The translations under genes and the position numbers were made by a program. DNA of 64,000 nt from Acetobacter garciniae (GTDB lineage: Bacteria > Pseudomonadota > Alphaproteobacteria > Acetobacterales > Acetobacteraceae), in NCBI RefSeq assembly GCF_017377735.1, contig NZ_JAFVMH010000001.1, positions 822,919-886,918 on the forward strand, read 5' to 3'. Below, piece after piece: positions 53,135 to 61,059 of the stretch. Below the pieces are notes generated by a model. The model ran no database searches. It saw only the letters and a list, made by a program, of their open reading frames with translations, and was not told where the DNA came from. The first letter of the stretch is position 1. Each line of letters starts with the position of its first letter.

Positions 53135-54669
53135 CCGAATATGCCGTGGATAAACCAGCCCTGCGATCCGGTTTCGCCATGTTCGCCATCCCCTGCCCGA
53201 TAGAGCCAGAACCGTTCGCCATGCGTGTCTTCCACCCGGAAATAATCGCGCGCAATCGTCAGTTCTGCATCGTTCTTCCACCATTCCCCAAACACGCGTT
53301 CGGGGCCGTCCGCGCATTTCACCTTTCGCCGCACGCCGCGCCAGATGAAGAACAGGGGCGGCTGGTCCGGCAGTTCCGCCATGGCCTGCACGGCTTCGGG
53401 CCGGGCCAGCAGGCGCGTGGGGCGGGGCCAATGCTCGGGCCAGTCCTTTGTTCCTTCCGGGGCCAGCGCGGGCACGCGGCAGAAGGAGCGTTCGGGCAGG
53501 TCGCTTTCTACCGGGGTAAAACGGTACAGGGCCTGCGTGCCTACACGGTTGGCCAACGTGTCGATCAGGTCGGACACGTCCGCTTCTTCTTCCGCGATCA
53601 GGGAAGACACCCTCTGCCGCCGCTCCATCGGTTCGGTCAGGGCTGCGATCAGCACCATGCGCTCGATGCCAAAGCCCGGATCGATGGTCTCGATCTTTTC
53701 GCAAAGCAGCCGGGTCAGGCGTTTGATGTCCCGCACGGGCATGGCTGTTACCACACGGATGGCCTGAATGCGGCTGTCCACCCGATGCAGCAGCAGGTCG
53801 AGCCGCCTTACCCCCTCTGCCCGCGTGTCCAGCGCCTGGCAAAGTGGGGGCACCAGCTTGCCGATGTAGCGGGCAATGGTCTGGGCGGCGGCAATGGGTT
53901 CGGCAAAACTGCGCGCGACCTCCACCGGTTCAAGGGGGCGCACGGGGATAATGGCCTCCCCCACGCGCCCAAGGGCCTGATCGAGCCTTTGGGCTACATC
54001 CGGGCCAAAACGCAGCACCAGCGGCGCACGCGGCATGGCGGCGAGTGCTCCGATGCGCGACACACCCAGCGTGGCCAGCCCTTCGACAATAGAAGCCGAA
54101 AGCCGCAGGGCCTCTACGGGCAGCTCAGCCAGTGCCCGAACCGTCTGGCCCGCCGGCACCACGGCAATCGGTGCGCGCCCATAGCGGGCCAGTCCGTGCG
54201 CTGCCCCCCATGTATCCGCCACCACGGCCCGGGCCCGAATGCCCACCCCCGCCAGGCGATGGAGCATGTCCTTGAGCATGGCCATCTCACCGCCATGCAG
54301 GTGATCGGCCCCGGTCGTATCCAGCACCAGCCCGTCCGGCGCATCGACCGCCACAATGGGGGATATGCGCTGCTGAAACCACAGCGCCAGCTTTTCCAGC
54401 CCCTGCCGGTCGCCCTGGGGGTCTGCGTCCATCAGCACCAGGTCGGGGTAAAGTGCCTGCGCCTTGGCGACAGGCGTGCCCGGGCGCAGGCCCAGTCTGC
54501 GGGCGGCCAGATCGAGAGAAAGCACGACCCGTCGCGATCCCTCGCGCCCCACCAGTGCCAGGGGCGTGTCAGGCCCTGGCGCGTCTTTGCCCAGCTTCTT
54601 CCTGATCCGATCCGTCGGCCAGAGCGGCAGATAGAGCGAGACGACACGGTGCAAGTCTTCCCTGGGCAT
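53131..54669 (-). CDS. imuB: ImuB, catalytically inactive Y-family polymerase-like protein
   Basis: This 512-residue protein has the ImuB/DinP-like pattern: [14 protein letters not shown] at 11-24, [20 protein letters not shown] near 108-127, and a helix-hairpin-helix [14 protein letters not shown] near 201-214. The acidic catalytic residues of true Y-family polymerases are missing at the first position, as expected for ImuB, which is a scaffold bridging DnaE2 and the sliding clamp. Where a clamp-binding QxxLF-like motif is usual (about 351-358) I read [13 protein letters not shown] lies 6 nt before the ATG at 54669. It overlaps imuA by 101 bp. Confidence 0.94.
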   Translation of the reverse strand: MPREDLHRVVSLYLPLWPTDRIRKKLGKDAPGPDTPLALVGREGSRRVVLSLDLAARRLGLRPGTPVAKAQALYPDLVLMDADPQGDRQGLEKLALWFQQRISPIVAVDAPDGLVLDTTGADHLHGGEMAMLKDMLHRLAGVGIRARAVVADTWGAAHGLARYGRAPIAVVPAGQTVRALAELPVEALRLSASIVEGLATLGVSRIGALAAMPRAPLVLRFGPDVAQRLDQALGRVGEAIIPVRPLEPVEVARSFAEPIAAAQTIARYIGKLVPPLCQALDTRAEGVRRLDLLLHRVDSRIQAIRVVTAMPVRDIKRLTRLLCEKIETIDPGFGIERMVLIAALTEPMERRQRVSSLIAEEEADVSDLIDTLANRVGTQALYRFTPVESDLPERSFCRVPALAPEGTKDWPEHWPRPTRLLARPEAVQAMAELPDQPPLFFIWRGVRRKVKCADGPERVFGEWWKNDAELTIARDYFRVEDTHGERFWLYRAGDGEHGETGSQGWFIHGIFG

Positions 54670-55339
54670 CGCAGGCCTCCACTTCAAAATCGGCACATTC
54701 GCCCGCACGCGCACGGATAAGTTCCAGCCGCCAGCGTGCCCGCCCCACCCCCGCCACCGGCAGGGACACGGACGGCAGGACCGAGACCCGCCAGCGGGTG
54801 AGCGATGCTGTCGGCTGGCCGAAATCCGCCGCATTGCTTTGCCGCCGCCAGCGCCTTATGGCGATGCCGAGTACCCCCGATGTCTCGGCCGCCAGTTGCA
54901 GGCGCCGCGAAGCGGTCATGGACAGGCGAGCCACTTCGGCGACGACCGTCCCCAATCCGCCATGGCGCAGTCCTTCCTCGAAACAGGCCAGCACATCCGT
55001 ATCGGTCCCGGCTTCCACATAGATGACCCGCCGTGCCGACAGGCCGACCTGCTTGAGGGCGGGTGCGAACACGTCCTGCCTTGTCACGATCCACAGCACC
55101 TTGCCGCGGGTGCGTGCCGCGATCCCTGCGCAGAACTGTCCGGCGGCGGCACTGTGCAGGGCGTCACTGCCGCCGCCTGCCACCTCGTGCAGCGCACCTA
55201 GCACCAGACCACCGCCGGGCAGGCGGCTGTCGATCTCGGGCACGCCAAAGGGCAATGTGGGCCGCCTGAGCCGATTATGACCTTCAAGACGGCTGATCTG
55301 CTCTCTCAGCGCCTCCAACGCGGGACGAGGTGCGGACAT
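54569..55339 (-). CDS. imuA: ImuA, RecA-like mutasome accessory protein
   Basis: This 256-residue protein follows the ImuA/SulA-like pattern: an N-terminal LEALREQISRLEGHN helix, FGVPEIDSRLPGGGLVLGALHEVAGGG, then KVLWIVTRQDVFAPALKQVGL. It has the RecA core fold but no Walker A lysine: the EVAGGGSDALHSAAA stretch replaces GxxxxGKT. ImuA belongs with ImuB and DnaE2 in SOS mutagenesis. The ATG at 55339 is preferred over 55369. A LexA box lies 50 bp upstream. Its last 33 codons overlap imuB in another frame. Confidence 0.92.
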   Translation of the reverse strand: MSAPRPALEALREQISRLEGHNRLRRPTLPFGVPEIDSRLPGGGLVLGALHEVAGGGSDALHSAAAGQFCAGIAARTRGKVLWIVTRQDVFAPALKQVGLSARRVIYVEAGTDTDVLACFEEGLRHGGLGTVVAEVARLSMTASRRLQLAAETSGVLGIAIRRWRRQSNAADFGQPTASLTRWRVSVLPSVSLPVAGVGRARWRLELIRARAGECADFEVEACDAQGRLAPCRLALSAALADGSDQEEAGQRRARA

Positions 55340-55388
55340 GGGACAAAACAATCCATTATGGCTTCCCAACCAGTGGGCAGAGCATTAT

Positions 55389-55403
55389 GTTCGTCATTTG
55401 TTC
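55389..55403. promoter_or_regulatory. LexA box (GTTC-N7-GTTC)
   Basis: GTTC at 55389-55392 and GTTC at 55400-55403, separated by seven bases, form the direct-repeat SOS box of alphaproteobacteria. It lies 50 bp before imuA and about 127 bp before the divergent helicase start. LexA should repress imuA-imuB-dnaE2 until DNA damage; the helicase could share the control. Confidence 0.82.
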
Positions 55404-55529
55404 TATATCGAGGACGAAAGTCAACGCATTTCCCAAAGATGTGCGGAATTTGATACGGACAGGATCGTGGTGGAAACTCCATGAGTTCGTCAGAGAAAAT
55501 CTGAATTTCAGGGAGTTACGGGAGCAATC

Positions 55530-57602
55530 GTGGGCGACGCATATCTCGACAGGCTGAATGACGCGCAACGCGCCGCCGTGACCCATGGAGTCGTGAACGG
55601 CGTGGCATGTCCTGCCGCTCCCCTGCTGGTCATTGCCGGGGCCGGGTCGGGCAAGACCAACACGCTCGCCCACCGGGTTGCCCACCTGATTGTCAGCGGC
55701 GCCGATCCGCGCCGTATCCTGCTGCTGACCTTCTCGCGCCGTGCCAGTGCGGAAATGGCGCGGCGTGTCGAACGGATCTGCGGGGTGGTGCTGGGTGATC
55801 GGGCCGGCATTATGGCCGACGCGCTGGCCTGGAGCGGCACCTTCCACGGCATTGGGGCGCGCATCATTCGCGACTATGCGGAGCAGATCGGCATCAATCC
55901 GGCCTTTTCCATCCACGACCGGGAGGATTCCGCCGATCTGCTGAACCTCATGCGCCATGAACTGGGGTTCTCGAAAACGCAGAGCAGGTTCCCCGCCAAG
56001 GGCACCTGCCTTGCGATCTATTCCCGCGTGGTCAATTCGCAACTCCCGCTGGGGGATGTGCTGATGCGGCATTACCCGTGGTGTGCGATGTGGGAAGACC
56101 AGCTTAAAAGCCTGTTCAGCACCTATGTAGCGGCCAAGCAGGCGCAGAACGTGCTGGATTACGATGACCTGTTGCTGGTCTGGGCCCAGATGATGGCCGA
56201 ACCGGTCCTTGCCGAGGAGATCGGGGCCAGATGGGACCATGTGCTGGTCGATGAATATCAGGATACCAACCGGCTGCAGGACTCGATCCTGCATGGCATG
56301 AAACCCGATGGCAGGGGCATGACGGTGGTGGGGGATGACGCCCAGAGCATCTATGCCTTTCGCGCGGCAACCGTGCGCAATATCCTCGATTTTCCGTCCT
56401 CTTTCCCCAATCCAGGCACAGTGGTGACGTTGGAGCGCAATTACCGTTCCAGCCAGCCGATCCTTGCCGCCGCCAATGCCGTGATCGAACAGGCCACCGA
56501 ACGGTTTAGCAAGACCCTGTGGACGGACCGGCTGTCCGACGCCCTGCCTCGTCTGGTTTCGGTCAGGGACGATGCCGATCAGGCCCGCTATATCGTGGAG
56601 CGCGTTCTTCAAAACCGCGAGGAAGGCATGGCCCTGATGCAGCAGGCGGTGCTGTTCCGGGCGTCCCACCATAGCGGTTCGCTGGAAGTTGAACTGACCC
56701 GGTGCAACATTCCGTTCGTAAAATTCGGGGGGCTGAAATTTCTCGACAGCGCGCATGTGAAGGATGTGCTGGCAATGCTGCGTTTCGCCCAGAACCCGCG
56801 TGACCGGGTTGCCGGGTTCCGGATCTTGCAATTACTCCCCGGTGTGGGGCCGAATTCGGCCCGCCGCGTGCTGGACACCATGCAGGCCGCGCCCGATCCC
56901 CTTATGGCGCTGGCGGACATGAAGGCCCCGCCGCGCGCGGGGGAAGGCTGGAGCGGCTTTGTGGGGACAATGCAGGGCCTGCGCAGTCGCGCCAGTGGAT
57001 GGCCGGCTGAGATCGGGCTTGTCCGCCACTGGTATGAACCGCATCTTGAACGCCTGCATGAGGACGCGACCATGCGCCTGGCCGACCTTGTGCAACTGGA
57101 ACAGATTGCGGGGGGCTATCCCTCGCGCGAGAAATTCCTGACCGAACTGACGCTGGACCCGCCGGATGCGACATCCGACCAGGCCGGCGTGCCGCTGCTG
57201 GACGAGGATTACCTGATCCTGTCCACCATCCATTCCGCCAAGGGGCAGGAATGGCGCAGCGTTTTCGTGCTCAATGCCGTCGATGGCTGCATCCCTTCCG
57301 ATCTGGGCACGGGCGAGACCGAGGAAATCGATGAGGAACGCCGCCTGCTTTACGTGGCCATGACGCGGGCCAAGGATAGTCTCGATATCATGGTGCCGCA
57401 GCGCTTTTATGTGCATGGCCAGCATGGCATGGGGGACCGGCATGTCTATGCGGCGCGCACGCGCTTTATCGAGCGGGCGATGCTGCCCTTGTTCGAAAGC
57501 ATGGCCTGGCCCATCGTGACACCGGAGGAGGAAAAGCGGCAGGATGGGGTCCGGCAGGTGCGGATCGATATGGGCGCGCGGCTGCGTGGCATGTGGGGAT
57601 AG
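55530..57602 (+). CDS. UvrD/PcrA-family ATP-dependent helicase
   Basis: This 690-residue superfamily 1 helicase has Walker A GAGSGKT (37-43), motif Ib/II regions, DEYQDTN (Walker B, about 233-239), motif III VVGDDAQSIYAFRAA, motif IV LERNYRSSQPIL, motif V STIHSAKGQEWRSVF and motif VI LLYVAMTRAKDSL. It translocates 3' to 5' on DNA and probably acts in repair or recombination. A GTG start at 55530 has GGAG 5 nt upstream. It diverges from the SOS mutasome genes over the LexA box. It is distinct from chromosomal UvrD copies only by context, which cannot be checked here. Confidence 0.92.
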   Translation: MGDAYLDRLNDAQRAAVTHGVVNGVACPAAPLLVIAGAGSGKTNTLAHRVAHLIVSGADPRRILLLTFSRRASAEMARRVERICGVVLGDRAGIMADALAWSGTFHGIGARIIRDYAEQIGINPAFSIHDREDSADLLNLMRHELGFSKTQSRFPAKGTCLAIYSRVVNSQLPLGDVLMRHYPWCAMWEDQLKSLFSTYVAAKQAQNVLDYDDLLLVWAQMMAEPVLAEEIGARWDHVLVDEYQDTNRLQDSILHGMKPDGRGMTVVGDDAQSIYAFRAATVRNILDFPSSFPNPGTVVTLERNYRSSQPILAAANAVIEQATERFSKTLWTDRLSDALPRLVSVRDDADQARYIVERVLQNREEGMALMQQAVLFRASHHSGSLEVELTRCNIPFVKFGGLKFLDSAHVKDVLAMLRFAQNPRDRVAGFRILQLLPGVGPNSARRVLDTMQAAPDPLMALADMKAPPRAGEGWSGFVGTMQGLRSRASGWPAEIGLVRHWYEPHLERLHEDATMRLADLVQLEQIAGGYPSREKFLTELTLDPPDATSDQAGVPLLDEDYLILSTIHSAKGQEWRSVFVLNAVDGCIPSDLGTGETEEIDEERRLLYVAMTRAKDSLDIMVPQRFYVHGQHGMGDRHVYAARTRFIERAMLPLFESMAWPIVTPEEEKRQDGVRQVRIDMGARLRGMWG

Positions 57603-57611
57603 GAGGGCCAG

Positions 57612-58319
57612 GTGCTCGTTCACGAAGGGGCGGAACGGACTGTTGGGATCGACGGGCGGCTTGGCTGCTCGCTTGCCGCCATTGCCGGGGCGGTCAACGC
57701 GGCGGGTTTTCTGGCGGTTGGCTATTATTCCGCCAACATGACGGGGAACGTGTCCACACTGGCGACCGGGCTGCACGGCGGACATTCCGGCCTGGTTGCG
57801 TCATGCCTGGGGCTGATCGGCGCCTTTGTGGTGGGGGCGGTGCTGTCCACCCTGCTGGTCAATGCCGGCCGCCGACGTGCCCTTCCCTCCATTTATGCCT
57901 GGAGCATCCTGCTTGAAGCCGCCTTGCTGGGTATATTGGGGCTGGTCGACATGCTCCTGCCCGCAACGCCGCGCGGGCCGACGCTGGCCTATGGGCTGAG
58001 TTTTCTCATGGGTCTGCAAAACGCCACCGTCACGCGGATTTCGGGCGCGCGCGTGCGCACCACCCATATGACCGGCATGCTGACCGATGTCGGGATCGAA
58101 CTGGCGGACTGGCTGGATTCCTTCATCCACCCTGTGGACCCCGCCCAGCTTGCCCGCACGCGTGAGCGCCTGTGGCTGCATGGCGGAATTGTCCTGTCCT
58201 TTACGGCAGGTGGCATTGCGGGGGCGTTTCTTTATGGCTGGTGGTCGGCCACTTTCCTGCTTGTGCTGGCGGGGTTGCTGGTCTGCCTGTCTTTTCCCGG
58301 CACCCGACGGTTGAGATAA
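57612..58319 (+). CDS. DUF1275 (YoaK-like) membrane protein
   Basis: This 235-residue protein has about six hydrophobic segments and the DUF1275 features: AGAVNAAGFLAVGYYSANMTGNVS near 25-48, GLQNATVTRISGARVRTTHMTGMLTDVG near 135-162. The GTG start at 57612 has a strong AGGAGG (57601-57606) overlapping the helicase stop, so the two are cotranscribed. The family is widespread in proteobacteria without a proven role. Confidence 0.87.
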   Translation: MLVHEGAERTVGIDGRLGCSLAAIAGAVNAAGFLAVGYYSANMTGNVSTLATGLHGGHSGLVASCLGLIGAFVVGAVLSTLLVNAGRRRALPSIYAWSILLEAALLGILGLVDMLLPATPRGPTLAYGLSFLMGLQNATVTRISGARVRTTHMTGMLTDVGIELADWLDSFIHPVDPAQLARTRERLWLHGGIVLSFTAGGIAGAFLYGWWSATFLLVLAGLLVCLSFPGTRRLR

Positions 58320-58594
58320 AAACTGCGTTACCAAAAGGCCATGTCGGTATTCGTCCAACTCCGCCGGGCCGTGGCATTCCAGTAATCGGGGCCGTTCGGG
58401 TGGCCTTGGCTGCGCCATTATCTGTGCCTCATTCTGCCTGAATCATCATTGTTTCACCGCTGATTTGAGGAATTTTAAAAGTTTATTTGCGCATATCAGA
58501 TATTTCCTGACGACTGTTTACTCCCTCATAATTGCTCCATACCTTTTGTTCGAACGCTGGCAGACAACACCGCCAGCGAAAAGGATATTACGAT

Positions 58595-58903
58595 ATGAAA
58601 AAAGCATTTATCCTCACTGCTGCATTAGGTCTTGCCCTGCCCGTTTTCGCACACGCCGAAGAAGACCGGCAGTCCGAAAGCGGTAATTACCGTGAACATG
58701 GTCACCGCGATGGCGATCGCCATAATGATCGTGACCAGGCAAACAATGAGTCCAGCGACCGCGGCAGCCGCTCGTATGGCAACCGTGAAGACGGGAACTC
58801 CAGCCGTGAACACAGCCGTGGTGAAAATGGCGGCCATGAACGCCATGGTCATCGTTCGGGCGGCGAACATGGCCAGCGTGACAGCGACAGTCAGAGCAAC
58901 TGA
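58595..58903 (+). CDS. Small secreted His/Arg/Asp/Ser-rich protein
   Basis: This 102-residue protein has a signal peptide (KKAFILTAALGLALPVFAHA, cleavage near AHA-EE at 21). The mature 80 residues are low complexity: repeated HGHRDGDRHNDRDQ, SSDRGSRSYGNREDG and ERHGHRSGGEHGQRDSDS stretches, with about ten His and many Arg/Asp/Gly/Ser and no Cys. It should be exported, disordered, and could bind metals or polyanions. AAGGATATT precedes the ATG. A strong terminator follows at 58930, so it is a single-gene unit. I recognise no family. Confidence 0.75.
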   Translation: MKKAFILTAALGLALPVFAHAEEDRQSESGNYREHGHRDGDRHNDRDQANNESSDRGSRSYGNREDGNSSREHSRGENGGHERHGHRSGGEHGQRDSDSQSN

Positions 58904-58929
58904 TTGTCTCTGCCAGCGCGCAGAAAGAA

Positions 58930-58960
58930 AAGGGCGGCTCCACGGAGCCGCCCTTTTTTC
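58930..58960 (+). terminator. Rho-independent terminator
   Basis: GGGCGGCTCC (58932-58941) pairs perfectly with GGAGCCGCCC (58944-58953), followed by TTTTTTC. An A-run before the stem makes it usable in both directions. It lies 29 bp after the small secreted protein and before oleate hydratase. Confidence 0.9.
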
Positions 58961-59074
58961 TTGGCGTTGACGCATATCAACGAGAGCAATCGCCCCACGG
59001 AATACTATAGTCCTGCCAAGCCTTTTTATCCTTGAACCGAACGCCCCGTACGGGCGTAAAAGAAGCGATGTGTG

Positions 59075-60820
59075 ATGAGATACGCCCATAGCAATTTCGA
59101 AGCCTTTGTGCGCCCGGCAAAACCCTCCGGCATTGAAAGCCGTTCGGCATGGATTGTCGGCGGCGGCCTTGCTGGCATGGCGGCAGCGGCCTTCCTGATC
59201 CGTGATGCCCAGATGACGCCATCGAAAATTACCATTCTCGAAGCGTCGGACGCCAATGGCGGGGCGCTGGATGGTGCGGGGAATGCCCAGACCGGCTGGC
59301 TGATCCGCGGCGGTCGCGAGATGGAAGAACAGTTCCAGTGCCTGTGGGATCTGTATCGTTCGATCCCGTCGCTGGAAGTGCCCGATGCCTCGGTGCTTGA
59401 TGAATTCTACCGGCTCAACCGGGTCGATCCCAGCAGCAGCCCTGTGCGGGCCATGTGCGGGCGTGGCAAGCCGCTCCCCGATCGGGACAGCCTGACCCTG
59501 ACCGGCAAGGCACGGCGGGAGATCATTTCCCTCATTCTCGCGGATGAGGAAAAGCTGGGTGGCAAGACCATCGCCGACGTCCTGTCCGACGATTTCATGA
59601 AATCGAATTTCTGGCTGTTCTGGCGTTCGATGTTCGCTTTCGAGACCTGGCACAGCGCCATCGAGATGAAACGCTACCTTGCCCGCTTCGTGCACCAGAT
59701 CCTGGGGCTGAAAGACCTGCACACACTGAAGTTCACAAAGTTCAACCAGCAGGAATCCCTGAGCAAGCCGCTGGCCACGTGGCTGAGCGAAAAAGGTGTC
59801 GTATTCCGCCATGGTGTGCGGGCCACCAACGTGCGTATCGATACCGCTGCCGCAAGGAAGGTCGCGACCCGGATCGACTGGCTGGAAAATGGACAGCCAG
59901 GTGGCGTCGATGTCAATACCAGCGACCTGGTCTTTGTCACCAATGGCTCGATGGTGGAAAACTCCCGCTGGGGCGACCACCACACCCCTGCCCCGGTGGA
60001 CACAACCATAGGGGAAGGCAATATCTGGCAGCTTTGGCGCAATATCGCAGCCCAGGACCCTGCTTTCGGGCGGCCGGACGTATTCTGCGGGGACGCCGCC
60101 AAATCCCGCTGGGAGTCCGCGACCGTTACCACGCTGGATGCGCGTATTCCCGAACTTGTGCAGAAGGTGACGGGGCGCGACCCATTCTCTGGCCGCACTG
60201 TTACGGGTGGCCCCATTACGTTCCAGGATTCCGCCTGGCTGATGAGCTGGGTTGTCAGCCGCCAGCCGCATTTCAAGGGGCAGCCGAAGGGGCAGATGGT
60301 GGCGTGGCTGTATGGCCTGTTCAGCGACGTGCCGGGCGATTACGTGAAAAAGCCCATGCAGGATTGCACGGGCGAGGAAATCACGCGTGAATGGCTGTTC
60401 CATATGGGCGTGCCAATGGACCAGATCGACGATATGGCAGCAACGGGGGCGATCACCCACCCCTGCATGATGCCCTTTATTACGGCGCAGTTCATGCCGC
60501 GCGGCCCGGGTGATCGGCCAAAAGTGGTGCCTGATGGCAGTGCCAACCTTGCCTTTCTCGGCCAGTTTGCCGAAACACCGCGCGATACGGTGTTCACCAC
60601 CGAATATTCCGTCCGTACAGCGATGGAGGCAGTCTATACGTTGCTCGACATCGACCGCGCGGTCCCGGAAGTTTTTGGCAGCATCTATGACGTTCGCATG
60701 CTGCTGCAAGCCGCAGCCGAATTGCGGGACGGGAAGAAGGTGCCGGGTTCGGGCCTGCTCCACCACCTGACGGACGGCACGGAAATCGACAACCTGCTGG
60801 ACCGCTACGGGCTGATCTGA
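59075..60820 (+). CDS. ohyA: Oleate hydratase (FAD-containing, MCRA family)
   Basis: This 581-residue protein matches the 67-kDa myosin-cross-reactive antigen family. The FAD fold is IVGGGLAGMAAAAF (about 27-40), followed by the family's RGGREMEEQFQCLWDLY (about 78-94) and HKFTKFNQQESL-like KFTKFNQQESLSKPLATWL near 215. The enzyme adds water across the cis double bond of oleate to give 10-hydroxystearate, using FAD structurally. The ATG at 59075 was chosen over the GTG just before it. It has no signal peptide. A terminator hairpin follows. Fatty-acid detoxification is the usual inferred role. Confidence 0.93.
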   Translation: MRYAHSNFEAFVRPAKPSGIESRSAWIVGGGLAGMAAAAFLIRDAQMTPSKITILEASDANGGALDGAGNAQTGWLIRGGREMEEQFQCLWDLYRSIPSLEVPDASVLDEFYRLNRVDPSSSPVRAMCGRGKPLPDRDSLTLTGKARREIISLILADEEKLGGKTIADVLSDDFMKSNFWLFWRSMFAFETWHSAIEMKRYLARFVHQILGLKDLHTLKFTKFNQQESLSKPLATWLSEKGVVFRHGVRATNVRIDTAAARKVATRIDWLENGQPGGVDVNTSDLVFVTNGSMVENSRWGDHHTPAPVDTTIGEGNIWQLWRNIAAQDPAFGRPDVFCGDAAKSRWESATVTTLDARIPELVQKVTGRDPFSGRTVTGGPITFQDSAWLMSWVVSRQPHFKGQPKGQMVAWLYGLFSDVPGDYVKKPMQDCTGEEITREWLFHMGVPMDQIDDMAATGAITHPCMMPFITAQFMPRGPGDRPKVVPDGSANLAFLGQFAETPRDTVFTTEYSVRTAMEAVYTLLDIDRAVPEVFGSIYDVRMLLQAAAELRDGKKVPGSGLLHHLTDGTEIDNLLDRYGLI

Positions 60821-60937
60821 CAAAACCGGCCGGCACTTGCACCCATCCCGCCAGGGCCCGGCCTGGACCCGAACGCCTTGGTTCGGCTTCAGGATTTTTC
60901 CTGCCCTGACAAGGAATATATCGGTTTTTTCCGCGAG

Positions 60938-60965
60938 AACACCAGCAACCCGCTGGTGTTTTCGT
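60938..60965. terminator. Terminator after oleate hydratase
   Basis: AACACCAGC (60938-60946) pairs with GCTGGTGTT (60952-60960) around a 5-nt loop and runs into TTTTCGTTT. It is convergent between ohyA and the histidine kinase gene and could stop transcription in either direction. Confidence 0.75.
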
Positions 60966-61059
60966 TTGCTATTTCGGCCATGTCGTATGGCGACCATCCG
61001 CGCGGGGCACGCGAATTACCATGACGGGATGATACCTGATGACAATCATCAAGACAGGA

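Noticed and set aside
53135..53842. N-terminal extension of the dnaE2 frame by 236 codons
   Set aside because: This stretch lies wholly inside imuB in another frame, and the ATG at 53134 overlaps the imuB stop as expected for the cassette.
53146..54720. A 524-codon plus-strand frame opposite imuB
   Set aside because: Antisense shadow of imuB with His/Arg/Gln-rich composition and no family match.
58625..60997. A 790-codon open frame on the minus strand opposite oleate hydratase
   Set aside because: It is an antisense shadow of a high-GC gene: no ribosome site and an unlikely composition. The plus-strand gene has clear FAD and family motifs.
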